A DNA stretch of 64,000 bases from Arthrinium phaeospermum (GCA_006503535.1 QYRS01000009.1:2542001-2606000), one strand, 5' to 3'; positions 35,801-47,649 are shown, counted from the first letter of the stretch. Translations and numbers: made by a program. Notes: generated by a model not told the origin, from the sequence alone.

Positions 35801-38800
35801 GTCCATTGACGATACACACGACAATATAGTACGATCACGTCGGTTCTTTTTGTTGGGAAATGCATGCCAACTGTACATACAGTAGACGCCGTAAGTGGTA
35901 TGTATGTAGAAATCACGAAAAGTTCCGAATTCCTCCTTCGCGGCACACCCTCCCCCATGAAACCAGATGCCGCGGTTCTATGCTACGGAAACGGAGATCC
36001 TCGTCTCTCTGTCGTTTGCCCCCCTCTCTGCCGGCGACGACAAGGACGGGAAGGAAGGACCCTGCATCAAAATGCCAAATGCGGCAATTCGCAAACGGCG
36101 GAAATGTGAGTTTCCATCGCCGGCTTGAGCTTCTCCAAGACGTGCCCTGCCCTGCTGGCCTGTAAACCGACCAACCACCACCTACCACCATGTGCGGTGG
36201 TCAGCAGGACAGGACGACCGCGCATCATTGCGGTGTTTACTCATGCCCATCCCGCAGCTCTTCTCCCGACTCTGCGGTCGCGAATAAGCACTTATCTTCG
36301 TTTTCCCCAAATGAGGTGTAACGGTAAGCAGTGTCTTTTGCTGGCTTTGCATCATCTACCTGCTGACTGCATGAACACCCACCGCCATCTTCTCCGACTC
36401 TGCGGAACACAGGCAGTTGACATTGACTGTCTCATTATTAATCTGCGCATTACTAATTCCCTTGGGCTTCGTATTTGTGCATTCGTATACCTCCGGCATA
36501 AAAGTATGTGTTACCATCGTCGCCCGTATCGTGACCGGGTAACAACAAGTCACGAGGGAGTCGTGTACAAGTATTACGCGTAATAACCGCCAATGGGGGT
36601 CCTTCTTGTTTCCACCCCAACGCGAATGGGCTTGCGTGTTCACAAAAGTCAACAATCGACGACTAACATCCAATCGATCACATACGATCGACCACGGATG
36701 CCTGTGATTTCATTACACATTAAACAGCAAGCAGTATTGCCCGTTCTGGGTCGAGGTGTACCGGTAGTTGGAAATTACCGCCTACCTTAGTTGGCCTGCA
36801 GTGAACGACGACGGGCGCTGATACACCGGGAGGGCTGATACTCGGCTGATTCCCCGCAAGGGAGGAGCCACGCAGGAGCCACGCCAGAGCCGGAGGCCTA
36901 GAACACCGAAACGGCCTCGACAGTTGCAAACGCCCACTTGGCCCACTATCCCACTCCGAGATGCTGTGTCATGAAGGTCGGGCCCCGCCCTGGGCCAGAA
37001 TGCAGCAGTACATACCACACCTGACTGGAGAGTACTATTGAGCGTGTTAATCTCCACCAGGTCGCGGCAGTAAACTGGACACTATCCATCGAGTATGCGA
37101 GTATGTATGCCAACACTGCCAAGCGCTGTCCGAACAAACCTTCATGCTGACTGGTCGCATAGTCACAGTCTACTTACTATGTTGCCCTGCTGGCTAGTCC
37201 GTGCTGCGTGCTGCCTGGCTGCCCTGTTTGCCTTACATATGTGATGTGCCATACTGGATGCTGATGCGCTGTAATTTTAAGATAAGTGGTGGTGGTGTAT
37301 ACACATAAACCAATCTGCCCTACAACCCACTTTCGCCGGGTCTGATTCGCCCAACCGGCTGCTCTCCTACGGTTTGTGAGGGGAAAGAGGCCCATTTTGC
37401 CTTGCGAGAGCCGTTTGCGTTCGAGGCCCTATATCAGGGGCGCCTGTAGTAATAGTTGAAGGCATAACTTCACTTCTCCCCAGTTTTGACTTACGCACAT
37501 ATATACCTGGGTAGCCGCCCTGTGCCTGGCAAATTGATGTAACGATCGGCCGATTACCACCTACCAGCCGCCGGCCGGGATCTCCAAAGTTGGCACTCCC
37601 GCGCCTTGATAGATTAGATTGAGTAGAGCATCCCCACATCCATTCTCGACCAGCGATGTTTCGCTATCCAGCGCTACCTAAGCGTGTACAATTGATCTTT
37701 GCATACGCCGTAACAACTGCCAAGTGGGTTGTCCAGTATTCGCTTTCACTACCTACTGTACCTAGGTACTTACTTGCATCTTCAGTTTTCAATGCCAAGA
37801 ATGGGGGTTCAACGAGGGCCATTCTCCCCCACCGCTACAAGGTCGCATCAGCCCGTCGTGGTAGCGGGCGGAATTGCGGTGAATGATTCATCGGCCGCGC
37901 CCTTCTGCAGCAAGAGATACGCAACCACCATGCAATCTAATCTATCTGGTGATGCGCTGGGTGTGTGCACCACTTCCCGGCAGTCCCCCTCCGTCCTGAT
38001 TGGCAGCTGATCAGCGGTGGCTTGGGCTGATTGATAGGGCGGGACGACCAAGCTGGCGGTGTTTTCTTATGTGTGTGTGTGTCTTGGAGGCAGGCAGGCC
38101 GGGTGCATCATCCGCTCGCCCATTGGCTGGCTGATGGTCGAGTTGTGCACAAAAGGGCGGAGAAACAGTTGGCAGAGAAGCCGGCAAAAGCACAGGGTCC
38201 TACCTTGGTCCGGCTACGATCTGGCTGTGCCTGGCCGGCAATGTGGGCGGGCGTTTGTTTGCCAAAAGGAAATCACCGTTCTCTCTCTCTCCAGATTACA
38301 TATCTGAGACCCAATGAGGCTCGTGTGGCCTCCTATCGAGATGCAGCTTCGAAACCGGGTGGAGGGAGGCGCACCACCCGGGCAGAGACTAGTGGTTGTC
38401 GATAGCCATGGCACGGCACCAACAGCGTGCAGCGTGTGTCCTGAGCCTGTCCATGTGAGGCTCAAGCATGGTACTGAATCTAATAGTACGGAACAAACAA
38501 GATAGATTTGATTATCACCTAGCACCTACTGTAGCACCTAGCTGGGGCCGACTCAGGTGTGAGTGAGGTGGGCAGTGGGCGGGCCACCCACACCACACAC
38601 CACACACCCCATCATCGGAAGGCGGTCAGCGAGCCCATCGCGGTGCATATGTAGTAGGGGAGATTGCCCTTTGGGGTCATCGCAGGATGTTTCCTGATGG
38701 TTCTCCGGGGCGTCGGATGCAGAAGATATGCAGCATGTCGTCGTCGCGCAGTCGCGGTAGCCCGACATCAATATTGCGCACAAGAGGCTCCAGGCACAAA

Positions 38801-39747
38801 TGGGGCGAGTAACTACATGCAGTTATGCCGAGATTGGCAGTACCGTAACCAGTCTTCGCCTGGCACCGTTACTTACTAGTAGTAGGCACATGTATGTAGA
38901 TGCATACATAGTAGTCTCGTTGGCAGTATTCAAGTGGCTGGTGAACTTGGGCGGGTCGAAGGCCTCAAACAGTCTCCGGACCAAACGCCACGGCCAGAGA
39001 CACACTTGTTTGGTTATCTCGATCGATTGGAAACGAGATCTCAACTGACAAGCCCGAGGTCACTCCGGCTCTTGCCCTGTTCCTGACTCCCTGAGACGGT
39101 AGGGCAGTTGGCAAGTTGGCAGATGGGGGAGGCTCCAGTTAATCCCGAGTCCCTCACTCATATCAGGATTCTCAGTCAATAGCGAAGACATTTGCCGCCG
39201 GGACACGCGGCAGGATGTTTCGACTATTTACGATCACGGGGAGAAGTGGTCCCCAGGTCCTGCCTGCCTGCCTGCCAAAATGCAAAATGATACAGCCACC
39301 CTCCGTCGGAGAGGATCAGCCGGCCGGAAGGAGATCAACGGCACCGTTTGGATAGGTTACGGTCATCATGTGGCTCGTAGTGGCGACCCGTGCCTTCTTC
39401 TCTCCGTTAGGGCAGTCTTGGTAGGTGCTTGCGGCAGGTACTTGTCTCTTTCGGCGGTCGGGTGTCTTAAGACCGCCAAAGTCCGTCACCCCCACCAAAA
39501 TTTCCGCAACGGCCGGTTAACGCCAATTCCTGCGCGCCAACCAACCAAGGCCTGACATCATCGGACTCGGGAGCATTCGAGTGTGCGTGAATGCGGACTT
39601 TGAGCAATCGCCGACAGACGCACTTGTGATCACATGTAGCTAGACAGCGAGTGACACAGGTATAGCTTCTATTTTCGACATCACAAGGCTACCAAACTCC
39701 ACACAGCCTCGTCGCAAGAAGACACAGCGCGATCACCATTCCCCGCG
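32878..39747. other. 6.9 kb gene-poor region
   Basis: No supported gene. Contents include an imperfect inverted repeat of GCCAGCCAGCC type (35285-35343), a GTGGTGG tract (34816-34835), CCTGCCTGCCTGCC (39258-39277) and many short CAGGCAGG/GGCTGG runs. Open frames have no protein-like signature. The first few hundred bases are probably the 3' UTR of the acidic protein gene; the last few hundred are the CAF17 promoter. Confidence 0.45.
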
Positions 39748-41106
39748 ATGCAAGCTCTGCCTCGACGCGCAGGCGCGCGCCCTGCGACAACAGCGACAGC
39801 AGCTTTACGGCGAAGCGCTGTACGCCAAGAGACCCGCAGCTCCTTCGTCTGCAGCGCCTGCCTCAACCTACCGAACCGAACCTTCTCGAGCTCTTCGCGA
39901 TGTAACAGCGACGAAAGCGTCACCAGGCCTGCCCCGACCACCCCGCCCCCTTCGTCGGGCTACGCCGCCCTTCCCTCGCGCCGCATCATCTCCATCGCCG
40001 GCGTCGACGCCGCCAAGTTCCTGCAGGGCATGATCACCTCCAACATGAACGACCTGGCGACGCCGGGGCGCGCGGGCTTCTACACGGGCTTTCTGCAGGC
40101 GACGGGCCGGGTGCTGTACGACGTCTTCGTCTACCCGGACACGCTCGGCCTGGGCGGCGGCGGCGGCCAGGAGGACGGCCCGCCGACGTCGTTCCTGATC
40201 GAGTGCGACGACGCGCGGGCGGGCGCGCTGATGCGCCACCTCAAGAAGTACAAGCTCCGCAGCAAGTTCAAGATCCAGCTCCTCGAGCCCGGGGAGTGCG
40301 CGGTGTGGCAGGCCTGGAACGACGCCGCCTTCCGCGCCACAGGACAGAACGGAACAGTGGAGGAGGATGCGAACAGCAAATTCATCACAGACCTCCTGCC
40401 GGACCAGCAGGGCAAGATCGTCCTGCGCGACCCGCGGTCCCCGACCATGGGCCTGCGCGTGCTGGGCCGTCCCGGCTCAGACCCCAACGTGCAGGCGGAC
40501 CCGAGTGACGCGGGCGCGTACCGGATCCGGCGGTACCTCGACGGCGTGGCCGAGGGCGCGGCCGAGATCCTGCCCGACGCGGCGCTGCCGCTCGAGGCCA
40601 ACATGGACTGGATGGGCGGCATCGACTTCCGCAAGGGCTGCTACCTGGGCCAGGAGCTGACGATCCGGACCAAGCACCGGGGCGTCGTGCGCAAGCGGAT
40701 CCTGCCCGTCGTCGTGTACGGGGAGAACGACGCGGCGCCGCCCGAGCGGCTCGAGTACCGGCCTTCTGCCGCAGAAGGACCGGAGGGGAGTCTGTCGGCC
40801 GCCAACGTCCCCCACCTCTCGAGCATAGGCCGGACCGGCCGGAAGGGCCGAAGCGCGGGCAGCTTCCTCGACGGCGTGGGCAATGTCGGGCTCGGGCTCT
40901 GCCGGCTGCAGATGATGACGGACGTGCAGCTGCCGGGCGAGGCGGAGGCGGCGGCGGCGTTTGACCCGGGTAAGGAGTTCTTGATGCAGTGGGGTGGCGA
41001 TGAGGAGGGCCACGGGGCGAAGAAGCTCAAGGTCAAGGCGTTTGTGCCGGAGTGGTTGAGGTCTAAGATCAGTGGCGGGGGTGAGGGGGAAGCTTCTCAC
41101 TCTTGA
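39748..41106 (+). CDS. caf17: Mitochondrial iron-sulfur assembly factor CAF17/IBA57 (GcvT-like transferase fold)
   Basis: A single exon gives 452 aa. The first 60 residues are rich in Arg, Ala and Ser without acidic runs, as expected for a mitochondrial presequence (RTFSSSSRCNS). The GcvT/YgfZ-like fold begins at PSRRIISIAGVDAAKFLQGMI (about 76-97). The diagnostic YgfZ/IBA57 motif KGCYLGQE is at 296-303. A Gly-rich insert near 135-145 and a Ser/Gly insert near 345-375 are extra to the core. In the family the protein works with ISA1/ISA2 in the matrix to make 4Fe-4S clusters for aconitase, lipoate synthase and others. The neighbouring gene downstream is convergent, 358 bp away. Confidence 0.95.
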   Translation: MQALPRRAGARPATTATAALRRSAVRQETRSSFVCSACLNLPNRTFSSSSRCNSDESVTRPAPTTPPPSSGYAALPSRRIISIAGVDAAKFLQGMITSNMNDLATPGRAGFYTGFLQATGRVLYDVFVYPDTLGLGGGGGQEDGPPTSFLIECDDARAGALMRHLKKYKLRSKFKIQLLEPGECAVWQAWNDAAFRATGQNGTVEEDANSKFITDLLPDQQGKIVLRDPRSPTMGLRVLGRPGSDPNVQADPSDAGAYRIRRYLDGVAEGAAEILPDAALPLEANMDWMGGIDFRKGCYLGQELTIRTKHRGVVRKRILPVVVYGENDAAPPERLEYRPSAAEGPEGSLSAANVPHLSSIGRTGRKGRSAGSFLDGVGNVGLGLCRLQMMTDVQLPGEAEAAAAFDPGKEFLMQWGGDEEGHGAKKLKVKAFVPEWLRSKISGGGEGEASHS

Positions 41107-41464
41107 AAGGGGCTGTAAACACACGGAGTTCCAGACCAATGTATTATTATATCACGTATCGATGAAGTACACGTGATAAGGAGAACCTAGAATACCCCTC
41201 AAACATACCAATACTGTTACAGGCACATCATCTGATCATAGATTGCTACATTCTTGAGGCTCGGTGAACGAGATGGAAGTATTCTTATTGTCAAGTTGAC
41301 CCTTGCATATACGGACATCCTACGACGATTCAGTCGCAAACAAATGCTAGGCCAGACAGTTATTTTATGATTATATATCCACAAGGGTGTGTGGGCTAAT
41401 TAATGCTACGAGGCAATTCAGTTGGACAGGATGGATGGGTGGCGACCTGGTGCATGCGTTAGAC
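41107..41464. other. Convergent intergenic spacer
   Basis: Shared 3' flank of CAF17 and the convergent GPI-type gene. It is AT-richer than the coding sequence. No feature was recognised. Confidence 0.5.
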
Positions 41465-42634
41465 TCACACATCGAACATGAGCTTCACCATCAATGCCGC
41501 GAACGCCGCCAGAGCCGCGACTCTGCACCCCTCGCTTCCGCTTCCGGCACCGCTCTTGCCCGTCGGCGTCGCCGTGGCCGACGAGGTCGACGACGGCACG
41601 GCCGTCTTGGACGCCATCGAGGCGCTGTAGCTCGCGGCCGCCTGGGGGAACGCCTCGCCCTCGTTCCGGGCGCACCCGTCGGGCACGTACGCGTCCAGGG
41701 CCGCCTGCGAGTCCAGGCCCAGCTCCTTCGGCGTGATGACCTGCGGCTTGCCCCCGTCGACGTCGGGGCAGTAGTTGACGACGGTGTCGATGCCGGGGCA
41801 CTGGTCGATGCAGGCCGTGGCCTTGGCGCGGTCGGCGGCGGTGTAGTCCGACTCGTACTTGGTGCCGAAGGCGGCGTGGGCGCACCGGCGGGCGCACGGG
41901 TAGGCGGCGCAGGGGACGGTGTGGAGCTGGAAGCCCGGCCAGGGGTCGCCCTGCAGCTCGAAGGGGTAGAAGCCCGTGCCGTCGACCGTGTCCTCGAGGT
42001 CGGCCGTCGACATCATGTCCGTCAGGTTGAAGCCCTGCCAGTTGTTGTCGTACTGCAGGCTCGACTGGTTGCTGCCGTAGAGCGTCTTGCGCCAGTTGCT
42101 GGCCGTCAGGTTCGCCAGCGTCGCCTTGAAGCCCGTCTCGTACCGGTCGAACCGCGTGCTGGCCAGGTCGTACCAGGCGCCCGACGGCCCGGCGCCGGCG
42201 GGGATACCCTCGGGGATCACGAAGTCGGTGATCTGCGTCTTGCCGCCGTTGGTGGCGCGGGCGGCGTCCCGGTTCAGCGGCAGGCAGTCGATCAGCACGC
42301 ACACGGGGCCCGACGTGACGCTGCACTTGGCCGGGTTCTTGGCCGCCGAGCAGCCGAGGGCGTCGCTGTACCCGCCCGAGGCGCGCGCCAGCTCCACCTG
42401 CAAGCTGTTCCAGCGCTCGTCCGGGTCGAACTTGCCTTCGCCCAGCGTGTCGTGGTACCGCGTGTAGTTGATGGCTTTCACCAGGAAGGGCGTCTCCGCC
42501 TTGACCGACTGCGGCGAGCACATGCGGAACGGGCCGATGGGGTCGTCGAGCGTGCAGCAGTCGGCCGCGGCCCGGGAGATCAGCAGGGCGGCGCTGCCGA
42601 GCAGGGCCGTGAGGAAGGGAGTGGAGGAATGCAT
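41465..42634 (-). CDS. Cysteine-rich secreted protein with predicted GPI anchor, unknown function
   Basis: A single exon gives 389 aa. The N-terminal signal peptide MHSSTPFLTALLGSAALLISRAAA is followed by a Cys-rich ectodomain starting DCCTLDDPIG, with about 16 cysteines and several Asn-X-Ser/Thr sites (NYT, NLT, NQS). Clustered cysteines occur in CSAAKNPAKCSVTSGPVC and in PCAAYPCARRCAHAA. The tail has a Ser/Thr-rich stretch (SSTSSATATPTG), a small-residue region GAGSGSEG as possible omega site, and a hydrophobic end AALAAFAALMVKLMF, which together fit GPI anchoring. The position of the protein would be the plasma membrane or cell wall. I do not recognise the ectodomain. It is convergent with CAF17. 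Confidence 0.8.
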   Translation of the reverse strand: MHSSTPFLTALLGSAALLISRAAADCCTLDDPIGPFRMCSPQSVKAETPFLVKAINYTRYHDTLGEGKFDPDERWNSLQVELARASGGYSDALGCSAAKNPAKCSVTSGPVCVLIDCLPLNRDAARATNGGKTQITDFVIPEGIPAGAGPSGAWYDLASTRFDRYETGFKATLANLTASNWRKTLYGSNQSSLQYDNNWQGFNLTDMMSTADLEDTVDGTGFYPFELQGDPWPGFQLHTVPCAAYPCARRCAHAAFGTKYESDYTAADRAKATACIDQCPGIDTVVNYCPDVDGGKPQVITPKELGLDSQAALDAYVPDGCARNEGEAFPQAAASYSASMASKTAVPSSTSSATATPTGKSGAGSGSEGCRVAALAAFAALMVKLMFDV

Positions 42635-43933
42635 TAGGGGCGGGGAAGAGGACGCTTAACAGCAGCCCGAATGAGAGAAAAGAGTGACTAGGATGAGCGA
42701 GTGACTTGTTGAGACGTCGAGACCGAATCTCGAGCCCCGGGAATTGAGAAAGGGAATGAGTGATGTTGAATTAGGCTGCTGTTTACTTTTGAGATCGAGC
42801 TCGCGATGGCCCGTTCCTTAGCGGCGCTTCGAGACCGACTAGGGGGGTTCAGTGAGGCGCGCTAACCCCGTTTCATAAGCACTTCATTTAATGACCATGT
42901 TTGAAGCGGATCTCACGGCCAGTACAGTTTGCCCAACTCTTCACCGGCTCAATTGGTTCCTCAAAGGCCGCCCAACTCCGTCCATTTCCAAGTCCCCCTT
43001 GATGAGTGAATGTGACGGCGCCTCGCCCTCTCCCTCTGTGAAGCCGCCTCGTCGTATAAGCCCCCTCGCGATTCCAGCTGAGCAGGTCGCTATTCATTTC
43101 CCATTCGTATACACCTTCACTCATTACGTCGTAGCTGTATTGGGCATGGGACGTTAGCTCGACTATGGGAGCGACGAAGTTGACTAAGTAATACATTTCC
43201 CTAATGCGACTTTGTTCTGAAGACCACTGGTCACCCTGAAGATCTAAAGAGTTGAGAGCTATACTATGTATGGGCCATGTACGTTCTTATATATTTATAT
43301 AGGTCTAGAGAAAAGAAAATGCATCTCCTCCTTCTACATGTTATCACGGTTGGAGTTTGGTTGTCCGGCCCCAATGTTCACTGTAAGCACCCTTCCCATG
43401 ACCAAGAAGGATCCCGGAAGTATCGAAGGAACCTTCAAGAACGGTTAGGGCCGCTTACTTGCACGTTTCATTACACTGCGCTCACCATGTAATCATTACT
43501 TCGTTATGCGTCAGGAAGAACGGGCTGGAAGAGGGCGTTAGAGATGTTAAGCATAAGAACAAACATCTGTAGTGCCGCCTTCGCGATCATATTATATTGG
43601 CCATCACACCCAGGTAGTGTTGTCTTAGATTAGGTAGGAGCAATACAGTAGGCGGAAGAAACAGGGAACGGGTATCTGGAGGTGGCGTCTCTCAGGAAAG
43701 GGCTGGACCCAGCAATCGGAACATCTACCCCCGCGCACTGCGAAACCGAAATAAGGCTGTTCAATGAGAGCCCGGGATTGGGCCTGCGATATACACTATG
43801 ATGGGGCACAGAAAACCAAGAGTTCTCAACTTACCAGGGGATTACCCTATGGCGTGATGTGGCGCCTGTCTATTCCCGCGCTCTATGTCGTGTCTCCCCT
43901 GTAGGTGAACAGGGACTTTTGTGGTATACAATT
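42635..43933. other. Intergenic, no gene seen
   Basis: 1.3 kb upstream of the GPI-type gene and downstream of the beta-trefoil gene. Only short frames without motifs. Confidence 0.5.
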
Positions 43934-44470
43934 TCAACACAACTTCTGGAACTCGAAAAGAGTGGTCCCGTGCAGCCGTCTTACCAGGCTCTTCCCATCC
44001 TCGCCCACCACGACGAGCTTCAGCGTATGCCACCAGTGCTTGCTCAACAGCTGATACCCGCCGTCCGGATGCGGCCGCGCGATGATGTGCTCCCAGTCGT
44101 TGACCTTGCCGTTCCGCGCCTGCATGAGGTCTTTGCCGTCGTGGCCGAGGTACAGGCCGGTCTGGGGGTTCTGGAAGGCGAAATAGTTGTTGCTATCCAC
44201 GCAGAGCCAGCGGAAATTCATCGTCGGGGTATTGTTATTGTCCGTGGTGGAACTCGCAGCGGCGGCGGCGTCTGGATCGTGGAGCAGAACTTGGCCGTCC
44301 CCGTCGCAGGTGACGAGCAGGCCGCTGGCTTTCTCCGCAATCATGTACGTGGTCCCCGGCCACAATACGGTATGGCCACAGGGGCAGTCCGAGATTTCGT
44401 CCCTGAAACTGCTCGATGACCTGGAGAGGCTAGCGTCTCCTCCAGCTACCGAAATGGGCGGGGTGGACAT
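43934..44470 (-). CDS. Beta-trefoil (fascin/ricin-B-like) protein of unknown function
   Basis: A single exon gives 178 aa, with no signal peptide and no membrane span. Motifs in order are LWPGTTYMIAEKASGLLVTCDGDG, FRWLCVDSNNYFAFQNPQTGLYLGHDGKD, WEHIIARPHPDGGYQLLSKHWWHTLKLVVVG and TLFEFQKL. The repeated hydrophobic-plus-GxYLG pattern, about every 45 residues, is that of a beta-trefoil. A run DPDAAAAASSTTDNNNT is a variable loop. Related cytoplasmic or secreted proteins occur in many copies in filamentous fungi, and their ligand is not known. The fold assignment rests on pattern only. Confidence 0.75.
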   Translation of the reverse strand: MSTPPISVAGGDASLSRSSSSFRDEISDCPCGHTVLWPGTTYMIAEKASGLLVTCDGDGQVLLHDPDAAAAASSTTDNNNTPTMNFRWLCVDSNNYFAFQNPQTGLYLGHDGKDLMQARNGKVNDWEHIIARPHPDGGYQLLSKHWWHTLKLVVVGEDGKSLVRRLHGTTLFEFQKLC

Positions 44471-45450
44471 CTCTTTGCCGTCCTATTGCACCTGTCACAA
44501 AGCCCGGACTAGACGGGAATGGCGGGAAAGGCCTGTATTCCTAGCTAAAGCGACGTGACGACGATCGTTGTGTGGTGGTGAGCTCAGATGATGTTGAAGG
44601 AAGAATGAAGTGGTGGCCCCCACTAGCTGTATGGTGGGGTTTATGCGCTAGTGACAGGCCCCCAACACGTCCACTGTAGAAGGAGATATATCCCAGGGCT
44701 TGTTTGGCAACTTTGTAAGAGTCATTTCGGAATCTGGCAGCATATAGTAGCGAAAAAATGGGTGGCTAAAAGATTGGTCGGGAACCTTGATGTGATGTCT
44801 GTTCTAGTTCCGGGTGTCGCGCTGGAAGCTACATATAGGCGCTTGTCTTCGACAGGCCCCAATATATAGCAGCCCGTTCATTGGCTTTCTATTACAGACC
44901 CAATTCCCCATTATAATTACGTCGTAGCGGTGGTTTGTAGCGTCTTGCATATAACGGTATCTAGCGTCAACTTGGAAGCTCACCACCGAATGTGGTTGGG
45001 TGGCACAGCGAAGCAACCTCGGGGATACTATGGCGTTGTCACATTACAACGACTCTCTGGGTGCCCGTGTGGAACGGGGAAGACATAAGCAGCCATAATG
45101 TACGGGTTATTTCCAGTATATTTCGGCCCAACCCCATTGAGGACCACCCGATTTGCAGTTTTCGAATGGGCCATCTCTGAGGCGACTCTTATTATACGAG
45201 AAATTCCATCTCCTTAAGTACTGTAGTTTTGTCCTCCATATGATAATACGAGGCAAATAATCAAAGAGCTGGTAGACTCATGTGACTGGGAAACTATTCG
45301 TCAAAGATAGAACCATCCGAGTGTGTGCCAATACTTCTTTCGCATGATCTATATGTTATTCCTGTCCTCTTTCAACTCGAGCTCCCATCGAAACACACGG
45401 GACCATCAGTTAGGATTTGGCACCTCTCACGTTCGGAGGAGTACCACGAC
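44471..45450. other. Intergenic, no gene seen
   Basis: About 1 kb between two minus-strand genes: the promoter of the beta-trefoil gene and the 3' flank of the HET gene. No RNA gene, repeat or protein-like frame was recognised. Confidence 0.5.
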
Positions 45451-47649
45451 CTATCCTAGTATGAGATGAACGTCTTCTAGATCGTGGTTTTCCCAATCCT
45501 TCCTGTAGATGTACCCAACCCCCTTCCGGTATGCGACTCCGTCGATCCATCCAACCCAAAGAACGCCATATGCCTCATCATAAACTGGGGGACCGCCAGA
45601 ATCATGAAATTGCTTCCGTAGACAAATGGCGACAAGCTCTATAGCACGACTGCTGTCCGATTCAGCAGCCGGGAAGTCGGCAGCGTGCGCGTCAGATGGC
45701 AGTTGGAGATATCCGCAGCACTTTTGGTCTTTCCCCAGAACGAGTACTTGAGGCTTCGTGATCGGCCATCTGTAATATGGGTAAGGGTTGGTGGGATACT
45801 TTTTGGAGGCAAACCACCCACGTTTGGTGTCACAAGATATGAAAGGGTGTTGCTGTGGCAGACTTCCTTTCGTACTTGGATGGACGCCTTTCACGGGGAA
45901 TGGGCGCCAGAATAGCTTTCCAGGCAGACTTGGGTGCTTATAAAGATAGTCTTCAAGCTTGAAAGCACGCCGATAGGGGTACCATCGAGACCAATCTTCC
46001 GAAACATTGATTTTTTCTTTTACCCATCCCTTTGTGAGCGGAGCCTCCGGGTGGCCATTCTCAAAACCGTCACCATATTCCAGAAATGTTGATTGGATTG
46101 AATGCTTTGCGCTTGAGGTGGGGGTTTCTTGGCTGTACCATTGGGTAATGCGTTTTGTTACGGGACTATTATTGCGCAACTCCCCGCTGTTCTCCTCGTA
46201 GGTCTGAATGTCCCCCTTCCAACCTAGCCATGACCAAGACGGCAGCTGGGATCCTTCGAGAATGGAATGCTTCTTCCCTGAATGAATGCGCCTTTGGATA
46301 TATGGTAGATCGAATTTTGCATACCACATTAACGCGGATTCGAAACATGTTTCTGCAAGTCCATAGATAAAACCACCCTCGAAGGAAGGGCCTAGTACCT
46401 CAAGCAAGCCGGTAATACCTGCTAGGGCATCTTCCGGAAATGTGAGGTCCCTGTTACTGTACTCCTCCAGTAGTCTATCGAGCTCGCTGAAATCCGGCAT
46501 TCCTGAGAGTATGTTCGGAAACCGAAGCATTCTGCTCCTTAGATGGGACATCTCATCAGGACCATGCATATCCTCGTGATGTGTTGCACACGAGCAAACC
46601 CAATGAAACTGGTTGTTTCCAACGATCAGGCGCCTTTTGGAGAGGAAGTATTCTTGAAAAGTCCAGGCTCGTCGGAAATAGGGGCTGCAGCCGTGGTCAT
46701 TCTTGAACCGAGGGTTCTGTCTGACGATCGCCTGACCTGTGTCTCCTAGTGGAAATTCGCGTTGCAGAAGGGCTCGTGGCTTGGATATTCCCTTGAGCCC
46801 TGGTATCCCATAGCTGGCATCCCCATCGATAGCAACAATGGTCAGTTTAGCGGAAGCATAGATAGCTCCCATCAATTGCAACTGGCTGCTTGTCTGGTCT
46901 CCACCATTCTGAACAATACATAGGGCATCAGCCCATAAGTATCGTTCTCCCAGAACGCGAGTGAGCCCAATGGCGTGCTTCAGTGTTGGTGAGACAAGGT
47001 TGGTGAATTGAGGTTGTAACAAAGCCCCCGGCAACTGGAGCGTGTGCAGAATGCGAAGCTCGTTCCGCAGATGGGCTGCATCTCCCCATCTGTAACTCAG
47101 CGCGACGTAGTCCTGGATGTCCCGACCAGCAACTATGCAGTCGCTGGTGGTGTCAATCAGCCACGCTGGTGAGGCCTTGGCAATATTAAGGTGATTTTCG
47201 CAGAGGTGGTGGCTTGCCAGACACTCACGCAACCATTCTCGGAGCAAGCCAGTGTCAACCCAATCCGTGTCAAGAATCCGTCCAATTCCGGCTGTTCCTG
47301 GGCTGCCCAAATCCTTAGCCAGGATAAAATCGTACGTTCTAAACCCTGTCCATTCATCGATATGGACTCCTGACATATGAAGCTCTGCGGCCTGGACACC
47401 TCTGTTGCAGATATTGATTGTCAATTTTGCAACTGGTGATACGTTGTCTTCGTACAGTACCGACAATAGGAACCGAAATAAAGAGTCGTGACCCGGGCAA
47501 GGGTTTCCGAGAAGATCATCCATTATCCCCAAATAGATCACAGTACGATTCGTACGGTCAGTAAACGCTTTCCAGATTTCCAGACAAATAACACATGCCG
47601 GTTCAAAGCTAGCCCGCTCAGGCTGAGATTGAAGGCTGAGCGCATCCAT
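45451..47649 (-). CDS. HET-domain (heterokaryon incompatibility) protein
   Basis: A single exon gives 732 aa. The HET domain spans about residues 181-335: YVALSYRWG (181-189), LWADALCIVQ (238-247) and RAWTFQEYF (327-335), the three blocks that define the family. Upstream (16-30) CVICLEIW fits the short Cys leader often seen. The C-terminal half has WSWLGWKGD near 475 and further Trp-rich blocks usual in such proteins. HET proteins act in non-self recognition after hyphal fusion and trigger cell death when incompatible; the trigger here is unknown. It is transcribed divergently from an unknown large gene with 584 bp between the starts, suggesting a shared promoter region. Confidence 0.92.
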   Translation of the reverse strand: MDALSLQSQPERASFEPACVICLEIWKAFTDRTNRTVIYLGIMDDLLGNPCPGHDSLFRFLLSVLYEDNVSPVAKLTINICNRGVQAAELHMSGVHIDEWTGFRTYDFILAKDLGSPGTAGIGRILDTDWVDTGLLREWLRECLASHHLCENHLNIAKASPAWLIDTTSDCIVAGRDIQDYVALSYRWGDAAHLRNELRILHTLQLPGALLQPQFTNLVSPTLKHAIGLTRVLGERYLWADALCIVQNGGDQTSSQLQLMGAIYASAKLTIVAIDGDASYGIPGLKGISKPRALLQREFPLGDTGQAIVRQNPRFKNDHGCSPYFRRAWTFQEYFLSKRRLIVGNNQFHWVCSCATHHEDMHGPDEMSHLRSRMLRFPNILSGMPDFSELDRLLEEYSNRDLTFPEDALAGITGLLEVLGPSFEGGFIYGLAETCFESALMWYAKFDLPYIQRRIHSGKKHSILEGSQLPSWSWLGWKGDIQTYEENSGELRNNSPVTKRITQWYSQETPTSSAKHSIQSTFLEYGDGFENGHPEAPLTKGWVKEKINVSEDWSRWYPYRRAFKLEDYLYKHPSLPGKLFWRPFPVKGVHPSTKGSLPQQHPFISCDTKRGWFASKKYPTNPYPYYRWPITKPQVLVLGKDQKCCGYLQLPSDAHAADFPAAESDSSRAIELVAICLRKQFHDSGGPPVYDEAYGVLWVGWIDGVAYRKGVGYIYRKDWENHDLEDVHLILG

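Noticed and set aside
36660..36780. ACATACGA-containing stretch as possible 5S rRNA
   Set aside because: Only the first few bases resemble the start of fungal 5S rRNA; the conserved internal control region is absent.
41387..42637. Long plus-strand frame over the GPI-type gene
   Set aside because: It is Arg/Gly/Val-rich with no domain, and is the shadow of GC-rich codons on the other strand.
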